Part shown: positions 53,344-64,000 of the stretch, piece after piece
How the letters are laid out: every line of letters begins with the position of its first letter
Position numbering within the stretch: position 1 is the stretch's first letter
Assembly (NCBI GenBank): GCA_012517865.1
Contig: JAAYUC010000012.1
Coordinates: forward strand, 56,379-120,378
Reading direction: 5' to 3'
Length of the DNA: 64,000 nucleotides
Origin: Chloroflexota bacterium
GTDB lineage: Bacteria; Chloroflexota; Anaerolineae; Anaerolineales; Anaerolineaceae
Notes under the pieces: model-generated
What the model was told of the DNA's origin: nothing
The model's database searches: none
What the model saw: the letters and a program-made list of their open reading frames with translations, nothing else
Made by a program: the position numbers and the translations under genes

Positions 53344-53976
53344 CTACTGCTTGCGAGCCTCTTTGATGATTACCGTTCCACCTTTGGGACCCGGAACAGA
53401 GCCGTGCACTGCGATCAAATTGCGTTCGGGGTCAACCAGCGCCACAAGCACGTTCGAGGAGGTGACCTGAACATTGCCCATATGGCCGGGACCGCGTTTT
53501 CCTTTGAAGACGCGCCCAGGGGTCGTCGTTGAAGCGGAGGAGCCAGGGGCACGCTGGCGGTCGGACTGACCGTGCGTGCGGGGACCACCGGCAAAGCCGT
53601 GGCGTTTCATCGCGCCGGCAAAGCCTTTGCCTTTGCTGATGCCAATCACGTCCACATGTTCGCCTTCAGCAAAAACGGAAGCATCAAGCCTGTCGCCCGC
53701 GCTGATGCCGTCCAGTTTTTTGGTGCGGAATTCGCGCAGAACGCGAACCGGAGGCAGGTTGTTGGCCTTGAGGTGGCCGAGGTGCGCCTTGGTGAGGCGC
53801 TTGGGTTTCACCTCGCCAAATGCCAGCTGCACAGCGTTGTACCCGTCTGTTTCCGTGGTCTTCACCTGGGAAACAAAACAAGGCCCAGCTTCGAGAAGCG
53901 TTACCGGCACAGCGGCGCCGTTCGCATCGAAGATCTGGGTCATACCGATCTTTCTTCCAATAAGCCCTTTAAACAT
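53344..53976 (-). CDS. rplC: Ribosomal protein L3
   Basis: A 210-residue protein whose loop reaches the peptidyl transferase centre. It starts FKGLIGRKIGMTQIF and contains GFAGAMKRHGFAGGPRTHG and GRVFKGKRGPGHMG. Behind rpsJ it is separated by an unusual 253-base leader that holds alternative stems. Confidence 0.97.
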   Translation of the reverse strand: MFKGLIGRKIGMTQIFDANGAAVPVTLLEAGPCFVSQVKTTETDGYNAVQLAFGEVKPKRLTKAHLGHLKANNLPPVRVLREFRTKKLDGISAGDRLDASVFAEGEHVDVIGISKGKGFAGAMKRHGFAGGPRTHGQSDRQRAPGSSASTTTPGRVFKGKRGPGHMGNVQVTSSNVLVALVDPERNLIAVHGSVPGPKGGTVIIKEARKQ

Positions 53977-54110
53977 TCTATTCTCCTGTTAGTATTCTTT
54001 CTTTGCGAGACTGTCAGCATGGGCAAGCTGCATCATCTCCGCGCGATTCAGTCAATCGACCCTGTGTAGCTCGTCTGCCCACGCGGGTGCGGATTCTTAA
54101 ATCGCCTGTT

Positions 54111-54233
54111 AAGGTTGCCGAAAGGGCAACCTTTTATTTTTACCACAACCCTGCATTCTATGCAAGGGTTGAAGCGGTTTTCGTTGTAGAGATTCCCTCG
54201 GCGCGCGAATTACAGCGCCCTCGGCAACCTTAA
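54111..54233 (-). promoter_or_regulatory. Structured rpsJ-rplC leader with alternative stems
   Basis: On the minus strand AAGGTTGCCGA stands right at the rpsJ stop and TCGGCAACCTT about 110 bases later; they are perfect 11-base complements. The second arm can instead pair with the nearer AAGGTTGCC as a 9-bp hairpin with loop CTTTC. A third stem, CAACCC-TGCAT/ATGCA-GGGTTG, lies between. This looks like an attenuator or protein-binding leader; which protein binds is unknown. Confidence 0.55.
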
Positions 54234-54538
54234 ATCTTAATCTCGATGTCCACGCCCGCGGGCAGGTTCAAGCGCATCAGCATGTCGATGGTCTTGGAAT
54301 CAGGTTCCAGAACATCGATCAGGCGGTTGTGCGTCCGGATTTCAAAGTGCTCCTGAGAGTCCTTATCAATGAAGGTGGAACGGCGCACGGTATAGCGTTC
54401 GAGTTTGGTCGGCAGCGGAATCGGGCCAAGGACTTTGGCGCCGCTGCGTTCCGCCGTCTCCACAATCCGCTTCGCGGACTGGTCCAGAATGCGGTGGTCA
54501 TAAGCTTTCAAACGAATTCGAATTTTTTGTTTTGCCAT
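54230..54538 (-). CDS. rpsJ: Ribosomal protein S10
   Basis: A 102-residue small-subunit protein that also takes part in transcription antitermination with Nus[40 protein letters not shown] and [16 protein letters not shown] are conserved. ATG 54538 follows AGGAAG. It lies directly after fusA because tuf is missing. Confidence 0.97.
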   Translation of the reverse strand: MAKQKIRIRLKAYDHRILDQSAKRIVETAERSGAKVLGPIPLPTKLERYTVRRSTFIDKDSQEHFEIRTHNRLIDVLEPDSKTIDMLMRLNLPAGVDIEIKI

Positions 54539-54636
54539 AATCTTCCTAATCAATTCTTAGTGTGTTGCTCTCGATAATCTCGCCCGCGCTGTCGCGCCGG
54601 CGTCTATCTTCCTTATTCTCAGTATGCCCGGCGGAG

Positions 54637-56709
54637 TTAAGCCAATCCCAGGATTTTCTTGCGCATGGCTTCGGACACCTGCGCGTAATGCTTGAATTCC
54701 ATCGTAAACACGCCGCGCCCCTGGGTCGCGGAACGCAGCTCCGTGGCGTACCCAAACATCTCCGAAAGCGGGATCTCCGCGTGTATCATCTGGGCGTTGC
54801 CAAACTGGGATTCCATCCCCAGCACATTCCCCTTGCGCGCGTTCACCTGACCGATAACATCGCCGGTATATTCTTCCGGAACCGTGATTTCGACTTTCAT
54901 AATCGGTTCCAACAGCACCGGAGCGGCTTTTTCGGCGGCCTCGCGGAAGGCAAAGATGGCTGCCATACGGAATGCCATTTCACTGGAGTCTACCTCGTGA
55001 TAAGAACCGTCAATCAAAGAGACTTTAAAGTCGGTCATCGGGAAACCTGCCAGCGGTCCGCTTTCAGCAGCCTCGCGGATGCCTTTCTCGACGGCAGGAA
55101 TGTACTCTTTGGGAATAGCCCCGGCGCGAATCTGGTTTTCAAAGACGGTGCCGCTGCCGTTTTCCAACGGTTCCAGGTTGATGACCACATGCCCGTACTG
55201 GCCGTGGCCGCCGGTCTGTTTGGTGTACTTGTAATTGACATTCATCACCGGCCTGGTGATGGCTTCGTGGTAAGCGACGCGCGGTTTGCCAACGTTGGCC
55301 TGTACCTTAAATTCCCGCAGCAAGCGGTCCACCAAAACATCCAGGTGCAGCTCTCCCATGCCGGAAATGACTGTCTGGCCGGTGTTTTCGTCCTGACGGA
55401 TTTTAAAGGTGGGGTCTTCTTCGGCCAGTTTCACGAGTGAATCGGCCATTTTTTCCTGGTCCGCCTTGGTCTTGGGTTCAATCGCCACAGAAATGACCGG
55501 TTCCGGGAAGCTGATGCTTTCCAACACCACCGGCGCTGAGGAATCGCTCAGGGTGTCGCCAGTAAAACTGAACTTCAAACCCAGGATAGCGCCGATATCG
55601 CCAGCCGCCAATTCATCAATGTCCTCCCGACGGTCGGCGTACATGCGCAGCAAGCGTCCAACGCGTTCCTTTTTGCCCTTGGAGGAATTATAGACAGCTT
55701 CACCCTGCTTCACTTTGCCCGAATATACGCGGATATAGGCTAAGCGCCCCATGTATGGGTCGGTGACAATTTTGAACACGAGCGCCGAGAGCGGTGCGGC
55801 GGGGTCCGGGCTGCGATGAACGATGCTGTCATCCCGCAGAAGCGTCGCTTTCACAGGCGGCACATCCAACGGCGAGGGCAGATAATCCACCACAGCGTCC
55901 AACAAGGGCTGCACGCCCTTGTTGCGCAGGCTCGTCCCGCAAAAGACGGGGGTAACGCTGGCGTTAATGACGCCTTTGCGCAGCGCAGCTTTCAGTTCAG
56001 CCAGGCTGATGGTTTCGCCTTCCAGAAACTTTTCGATCAGGGCGTCGTCCAGCTCGGCAATCTTTTCAACCAACTCCGCACGTTTGCGAGCAGCCTTCTC
56101 GCGGTATTCTGCCGGGATGGGCTCCACGCGCGGTTCCTTGCCGCTTTCGTCGTCAAAGTAAACTGCTTCTTCCTCGAGAAGATTAATGACTCCGCAGAAG
56201 GCAGATTCTTCTCCAATCGGGATTTGCATCGCGAGAGTATTGGCGCCGAGTCGGCGGTTAATGCTTTCGATGGTGCGGGAGTAAGAAGCTCCCATACGGT
56301 CCATCTTGTTCGCGAAACAAATCCGGGGAACGTGATACCTGTCAGCCTGGCGCCAGACTGTTTCGCTTTGCGGCTCCACGCCCTGCACCGCGTCGAACAC
56401 CACCACGCCGCCGTCAAGCACGCGCAAAGATCGCTGCACTTCGGCGGTGAAATCGATGTGTCCGGGGGTATCAATCAGGTTGACGCGGTACCCTTTCCAT
56501 TCAGCGGTAACAGCGGCGGAAACAATTGTGATGCCGCGTTCGCGTTCCTGAGCCATCCAGTCGGTGACGGTCGTGCCCTCATCCACGTTGCCCAGGCGGT
56601 AAGTTTTACCGGTATAGTAAAGAATCCGCTCGGTAGTCGTTGTTTTACCAGCGTCAATATGGGCGATGATGCCAATATTTCGATACTTCTCGAGCGGAAA
56701 TTCTTCCAT
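54637..56709 (-). CDS. fusA: Elongation factor G
   Basis: A 690-residue translocation GTPase. G1 is [16 protein letters not shown]3 is DTPGHIDF and G4 is NKMDRMG; the switch I region has [13 protein letters not shown]. Domains II-V follow, with the C-terminal [13 protein letters not shown] of domain V. GGTAATT and the streptomycin-operon order rpsL-rpsG-fusA place it in the usual spot. tuf does not follow it. Confidence 0.97.
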   Translation of the reverse strand: MEEFPLEKYRNIGIIAHIDAGKTTTTERILYYTGKTYRLGNVDEGTTVTDWMAQERERGITIVSAAVTAEWKGYRVNLIDTPGHIDFTAEVQRSLRVLDGGVVVFDAVQGVEPQSETVWRQADRYHVPRICFANKMDRMGASYSRTIESINRRLGANTLAMQIPIGEESAFCGVINLLEEEAVYFDDESGKEPRVEPIPAEYREKAARKRAELVEKIAELDDALIEKFLEGETISLAELKAALRKGVINASVTPVFCGTSLRNKGVQPLLDAVVDYLPSPLDVPPVKATLLRDDSIVHRSPDPAAPLSALVFKIVTDPYMGRLAYIRVYSGKVKQGEAVYNSSKGKKERVGRLLRMYADRREDIDELAAGDIGAILGLKFSFTGDTLSDSSAPVVLESISFPEPVISVAIEPKTKADQEKMADSLVKLAEEDPTFKIRQDENTGQTVISGMGELHLDVLVDRLLREFKVQANVGKPRVAYHEAITRPVMNVNYKYTKQTGGHGQYGHVVINLEPLENGSGTVFENQIRAGAIPKEYIPAVEKGIREAAESGPLAGFPMTDFKVSLIDGSYHEVDSSEMAFRMAAIFAFREAAEKAAPVLLEPIMKVEITVPEEYTGDVIGQVNARKGNVLGMESQFGNAQMIHAEIPLSEMFGYATELRSATQGRGVFTMEFKHYAQVSEAMRKKILGLA

Positions 56710-56739
56710 TAATTACCTGAATTTATTCGTTCCGCGGAA

Positions 56740-57210
56740 TTACATGCGGAAGTGAGAGAACGCGCGGTTGGCTTCTGCCATCTTGTGCGTTTCTTCCTTG
56801 CGGCGGATGGATGCGCCCTGATTTTCAGCAGCGTCCATCAGTTCAGCAGCAAGTTTCTCGGAGAAGGATTTGCCAGAGCGCGCGCGGGAAGCGCTGATGA
56901 TCCAACGCATAGCCAGGGTCAGCCGTCGTTCTGGAGAGACCTCCATTGGCACCTGATAGGTGGCGCCGCCAACACGACGCGGGCGGACTTCCATGACAGG
57001 GCTGACGTTTTTGAGCGCCTGCTCAAATACTTCCACGCCGTCCTTGCCTGTCTTGGCGGCAATCATATCGATCGCGTCGTAGACAAGACTGGTGACGGTG
57101 CTTTTCTTGCCATTCAACATAATGCGGTTAATCATCATCTGGATTCGCGTGTTGTTGTAACGCACATCCGGCGGGACTTCCCGTTTTTCTGGTTTGATTC
57201 TTCTTGACAT
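56740..57210 (-). CDS. rpsG: Ribosomal protein S7
   Basis: A 156-residue primary head-assembly protein. It starts SRRIKPEKREVPPDVRYN and has VSPVMEVRPRRVGGATYQVPMEV and the C-terminal helix with GASIRRKEETHKMAEANRAF. Standard order between rpsL and fusA. Confidence 0.97.
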   Translation of the reverse strand: MSRRIKPEKREVPPDVRYNNTRIQMMINRIMLNGKKSTVTSLVYDAIDMIAAKTGKDGVEVFEQALKNVSPVMEVRPRRVGGATYQVPMEVSPERRLTLAMRWIISASRARSGKSFSEKLAAELMDAAENQGASIRRKEETHKMAEANRAFSHFRM

Positions 57211-57290
57211 TATTGCTCCTCAATCAAATACAGACAGGACAACCGCGTTCATTGCCTGAGCGCGCCTGTCTCTGCCATTAAGCATCCGGA

Positions 57291-57707
57291 TTACTTGCCG
57301 CGTTTGGCGCCGTACTTGGAACGGGCGCGCTTGCGGTCCGCCACACCAGTGGTATCCAACGTGCCGCGCACAATGTGATAGCGCACGCCGGGCAAATCCT
57401 TGACTCTGCCGCCGCGCACGAGCACAACAGAGTGCTCCTGAAGCTGATGACCTTCGCCAGGAATGTAAGCCGTAACTTCCATTCCGTTGGAAAGGCGGAC
57501 GCGGGCAATCTTGCGCAGCGCTGAATTAGGTTTCTTAGGGGTCATCGTACGCACGATGGTGCATACGCCGCGCTTCTGCGGCGCGCCCTTGGGCTGGCGC
57601 GTGCGGCGCTGCTTCTCAGAATTCAGCGTGTACTGCAGAGCAGGAGATTTGCTCTTCTGGTGTTTGGTCTTGCGACCGTTGCGAACTAATTGATTAATTG
57701 TTGGCAC
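57291..57707 (-). CDS. rpsL: Ribosomal protein S12
   Basis: A 138-residue decoding-site protein. It begins [12 protein letters not shown] and has [20 protein letters not shown] and [17 protein letters not shown], keeping the lysines whose mutation gives streptomycin resistance in E. coli. GTG 57707 is chosen: GGAGG lies four to five bases upstream and the length is normal. An upstream ATG adds 14 unconserved residues. Confidence 0.96.
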   Translation of the reverse strand: MPTINQLVRNGRKTKHQKSKSPALQYTLNSEKQRRTRQPKGAPQKRGVCTIVRTMTPKKPNSALRKIARVRLSNGMEVTAYIPGEGHQLQEHSVVLVRGGRVKDLPGVRYHIVRGTLDTTGVADRKRARSKYGAKRGK

Positions 57708-57720
57708 TTTGCCTCCGTCT

Positions 57721-57749
57721 ATAATAAAAACTACTTCTTCATTTATCAA
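57721..57749 (-). promoter_or_regulatory. Possible internal promoter before rpsL
   Basis: TTGATA and TATTAT on the minus strand are 17 bases apart, but the implied start point falls inside the rpsL ribosome site. An 8-bp stem AGGCCATC/GATGGCCT lies just upstream (57753-57777). Doubtful. Confidence 0.3.
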
Positions 57750-57845
57750 TCAAGGCCATCAAAACCGCGGATGGCCTCCTCGTCTGATACTGAGCGCCAG
57801 GCATGAGGATACCATCCTTGCCTGACAGAGCGAGGGCTGATTCTA

Positions 57846-61763
<3,918 letters not shown>

Positions 61764-61839
61764 TCACTTCTCCTAAACATCAAATGCGTGGGCACACAAA
61801 GGCAACCACGCCAGGGATTAAATCACAGCGCAATTTTTC

Positions 61840-61868
61840 AGTATATTGCAAATTATCTCTTGAGTCAA
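61840..61868 (-). promoter_or_regulatory. Promoter of the rpoB-ribosomal block
   Basis: TTGACT and TATACT on the minus strand are 17 bases apart, giving a leader of about 70 bases before rpoB. It is the best candidate for driving the whole 24-kb block. Confidence 0.75.
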
Positions 61869-62100
61869 TAGTTATTGAATCAACCGCGTCAAGAAATTGT
61901 TAGTCTACCACAAGGCCTCTTCATCTGCAAGTGCTTTTGGGAGTATTCCGGCGCGATTTTGCCCCATACTTTATGTTTCTTCAGAGAGCCAACCAACATG
62001 TTTCTTTTGGTTTTTGGGCTTTGCACCGCGCGGCCTGCTTCCCGCGCCTGACCGGAAGCTCTTTTGGAAGCCAGAAAAAAGAAAACCGCCCTGATTGGCA
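61869..62100. other. Divergent intergenic stretch, rest of the 416-bp gap
   Basis: Between the rpoB promoter and the antiporter -10 element I see no gene, no tRNA and no clear repeat. A second TTGACG lies upstream of the rpoB promoter without a -10. Confidence 0.6.
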
Positions 62101-62109
62101 AGGTATAAT
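62101..62109 (+). promoter_or_regulatory. -10 element before the antiporter
   Basis: AGGTATAAT, 70 bases before the GTG start, with no matching -35. Confidence 0.4.
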
Positions 62110-62179
62110 ACCAACAAGACCGGGAAAATTGAGAACACCATCCTGTCTGCCAGTTTATTAAAGGAAGGATTTTGTTATT

Positions 62180-63664
62180 GTGCCTGCCAACTTTGCGGTT
62201 GACCTCCCCATTGAGACTGTTATGTTGATTCTCGCGGGTCTTTTGGTGCTGAGCGTCGTCGCCAGCAAAATGTCTGACCGTTTTGGCATCCCTTCCTTGC
62301 TGGTGTTTCTGGGCATCGGGATGCTGGCCGGGTCAGAAGGTATCGGCGGTATCTACTTCGATAATCCGAAGATTGCCCAGGCGGTGGGGTTCATGGCCCT
62401 GGCCGTCATCCTTTTTTCCGGCGGTCTGGACACGCCCTGGCAGGAAACGCGCAAAGTACTCAAAGAGTCTTGGACGCTGGCAACGTTGGGGGTACTCCTG
62501 ACCGCGCTGCTGTTGGGATTCTCCGCCCATCTGGTATTAAAACTGCCCCTGACGCAGTCAATGCTCCTGGGGGCAATCGCGTCCTCCACAGACGCGGCGG
62601 CAGTTTTCGCGGTGCTGCGCTCCAAAGGCGTGCCTCTGCGCTCAAAAATCAGCGCCACTCTGGAGTTGGAATCTGGAAGCAACGACCCGATGGCAGCCTT
62701 TCTGACCATTGGGCTTATCCAGCTAATTCAAATGCCGGGGCTTGCCTGGTATTCTTTGGTGGGGCTGTTTTTCATCCAGATGTTAATCGGCGTGCTTGTC
62801 GGCTACCTGGCGGCCCGCCTGCTCCTGCTATTAATCAATACGCTGCGTCTTGGATACGCGGGCCTTTACCCTGTCATGGCAGTTGGGATGGTCCTGTTCG
62901 CTTTTGCAGCGGCGGCGGCTTTCAAAGGCAGCGGCTTTTTGGCAGTTTACGTTATGGGGCTCGTGCTGTCCCAAAGCGATTTTCTGCATAAGAACAGCCT
63001 GTCGCGCTTCTTTCAGGGTCTGGCCTGGCTCGCGCAAATTCTCATGTTCCTCACCCTGGGGCTGTACGTATTCCCCAGCCGGCTCTCCGTGATCATTCTG
63101 CCGGGCCTGGCATTGGCGGCAGTCCTTATCTTTATCGCGCGGCCGGTAAGTGTCTTTCTCTGTCTGCTTCCCTTCCGATTTTCCTGGAGGGAAAAAGCCT
63201 TTATTTCATGGGTAGGTCTGCGCGGTGCGGTTCCAATCATCCTGGCGACGTATCCTTTGCTTGCCGGTCTGGACGCGTCCGGTACTTACTTCAACATTGT
63301 CTTTTTCATCGTGCTTAGCTCCGTCTTGATTCAAGGAACCAGCATCCCCTGGGCAGCCCGGATTTTTAAGGTGGAGGATGCCAGCCCGCAGGGAGCGGAC
63401 TTCCCTCTGGAACTCGCGCCCACGCACAGCTGGAAAGGAATGCTGCGAGAACTGACCGTTGAAAGCGGTTCGCCATTTGCCGGCAAAGCCATCTACGAGC
63501 TGAAACTTCCCGCCAATTACCTGGTGGTATTGGTCGGGCGGGGAGAAGATTTCCTGATTCCAAACGGCAGCCTGGTGGTGCAGACAGGCGATAGGATTCT
63601 GGGGCTGGCCAGAGAGTCTGTCCACGAACAGGTGCGGGAGCTTTCCCGCGGACTGAAAGCCTGA
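62180..63664 (+). CDS. CPA1-type K+ or Na+/H+ antiporter with TrkA-C domain
   Basis: A 494-residue cation/proton antiporter, close in layout to NhaP2/CvrA. About 12 membrane segments (residues 10-395) include FSGGLDTPW and the ion-site pair SSTDAAAVF and ESGSNDPMA, whose aspartates bind the ion and proton. The C-terminal part (about 415-490, SPFAGKAIYELKLPANYLVV) is a TrkA-C (RCK_C) ligand-binding regulatory domain. GTG 62180 has AAGGAAGGA upstream, a little far. Potassium is favoured by the TrkA-C domain but sodium cannot be excluded. A bulged stem TGACG/CGTCA follows the stop. Confidence 0.88.
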   Translation: MPANFAVDLPIETVMLILAGLLVLSVVASKMSDRFGIPSLLVFLGIGMLAGSEGIGGIYFDNPKIAQAVGFMALAVILFSGGLDTPWQETRKVLKESWTLATLGVLLTALLLGFSAHLVLKLPLTQSMLLGAIASSTDAAAVFAVLRSKGVPLRSKISATLELESGSNDPMAAFLTIGLIQLIQMPGLAWYSLVGLFFIQMLIGVLVGYLAARLLLLLINTLRLGYAGLYPVMAVGMVLFAFAAAAAFKGSGFLAVYVMGLVLSQSDFLHKNSLSRFFQGLAWLAQILMFLTLGLYVFPSRLSVIILPGLALAAVLIFIARPVSVFLCLLPFRFSWREKAFISWVGLRGAVPIILATYPLLAGLDASGTYFNIVFFIVLSSVLIQGTSIPWAARIFKVEDASPQGADFPLELAPTHSWKGMLRELTVESGSPFAGKAIYELKLPANYLVVLVGRGEDFLIPNGSLVVQTGDRILGLARESVHEQVRELSRGLKA

Positions 63665-63752
63665 CGCGCTTTCATCCGAACACCGGAGAAAGCGTCAGAA
63701 TTCCCCGCCTGACGGGAACCGGAAACAGAGACAAACTGCCGCCAAAAAGCAC

Positions 63753-63781
63753 TTGGTGATTCGCAAACTTTGTTGTATAAT
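63753..63781 (+). promoter_or_regulatory. Promoter of rpsU
   Basis: TTGGTG and TATAAT are 17 bases apart. The start point is expected near 63788, at the left edge of a palindrome. Confidence 0.7.
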
Positions 63782-63787
63782 AATTTC

Positions 63788-63804
63788 TTGCGTAAATTAC
63801 GCAA
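63788..63804 (+). promoter_or_regulatory. Palindrome at the rpsU transcript start
   Basis: TTGCGTAAATTACGCAA is a perfect 17-base inverted repeat around a central A, beginning seven bases after the -10 element. Its place fits a repressor operator; a hairpin in the leader is the other possibility. Confidence 0.5.
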
Positions 63805-63835
63805 TATTTTTTGCCCGGAATGGAGGTGATAGCTA

Positions 63836-64000
63836 ATGGCAAGTGTAACTTTGAGACCAAATGAATCGCAGGATTCATTGTTGAAGCGCTTTCGTAAGAA
63901 GGTCGTGAAGAGCGGTGTGCTCAGCACCGTGCGCCGCAAACGCTGGTTCATCTCCAAGAGTGAACAGCGGCGTATGGACAAGAAAAAGGCTATTCGTCGC
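63836..64000 (+). CDS. rpsU: Ribosomal protein S21, 5' part
   Basis: The first 55 residues of S21, a basic protein of the 30S platform that helps mRNA initiation. It begins MASVTLRPNESQDSLLKRFR and is rich in Lys and Arg in the following helices. GGAGGTGAT, a near-complete anti-Shine-Dalgarno match, lies before the ATG. The gene is cut by the window edge; family length is about 60-70 residues, so little is missing. Confidence 0.93.
   Translation, partial: MASVTLRPNESQDSLLKRFRKKVVKSGVLSTVRRKRWFISKSEQRRMDKKKAIRR

Noticed and set aside
53977..54229. A small gene or tuf remnant between rpsJ and rplC
   Set aside because: Frames in this gap have no ribosome site and no similarity to EF-Tu motifs; the stems explain the sequence better.

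Overview
The window reads as a piece of a moderately GC-rich bacterial chromosome. The gene set and gene styles look most like the phylum Chloroflexota, probably an Anaerolineae-type organism. This is inference from: large secreted kelch/DUF11 proteins ending in a hydrophobic V(Y/F)LPIT(M/I)K tail, a long actinobacterial/chloroflexal-type transaldolase, a YabN-like methylase-MazG fusion, and a ribosomal superoperon without infA, tuf or rpoC. No mobile element, CRISPR array, prophage or integrase was seen. Nearly all of the DNA is ordinary chromosomal coding sequence.

Layout. (1) 1-9.6 kb, central metabolism and envelope: the 3' part of glycogen synthase (+), transaldolase and a two-site Ca2+ P-type ATPase (-), a DUF2807-type lipoprotein with a small membrane protein (+), a HIT hydrolase (-), a self-regulated TetR repressor (+), a phosphofructokinase-family protein with an eroded active site (-), and tRNA-Phe (-). 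(2) 9.6-16.9 kb: a tandem duplication of about 3.5 kb. Each unit carries one very large secreted protein, its terminator and, at its left edge, tRNA-Phe flanking DNA. The second unit keeps only a dead 28-base stub of the tRNA. (3) 16.9-29.7 kb: five peptidases or likely peptidases (M20, an anchored HExxH protein, S41, a YugP-like zinc protease, M3/PepF) mixed with two HAD phosphatases, an MFS exporter, a PlsC acyltransferase, a CbpA-like DnaJ and a LOG-family phosphoribohydrolase. This suits a peptide-using fermenter. (4) 29.7-37.3 kb: a thioesterase coupled to a lipoprotein with a dead trypsin-like domain, xseA-xseB with an apparently leaderless promoter, a DUF212 phosphatase-like protein, murJ and mazG.

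(5) 37.4-61.8 kb, all on the minus strand: one long transcription and translation block. It reads from a consensus promoter through rpoB, rpsL, rpsG, fusA, rpsJ, the whole S10-spc-alpha set, secY, adk, map, rpmJ, rpsM, rpsK, rpsD, rpoA, rplQ, truA, rplM and rpsI. rpoC is absent after rpoB, tuf is absent after fusA, and infA is absent between map and rpmJ. A good internal promoter sits exactly where infA would be. A 253-base leader between rpsJ and rplC can fold into two mutually exclusive stems. (6) 62.2-64 kb: a CPA1-type K+ or Na+/H+ antiporter with a TrkA-C domain (+), and the start of rpsU (+) behind a good promoter with a perfect 17-bp palindrome at its predicted start point.

No new multi-gene defence or mobile system is visible. 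The observations most worth following are the duplicated secreted proteins with a domain nested inside DUF11, the eroded phosphofructokinase, the dead-protease lipoprotein, the rpsJ-rplC leader switch, the leaderless xseA and the palindrome at rpsU.
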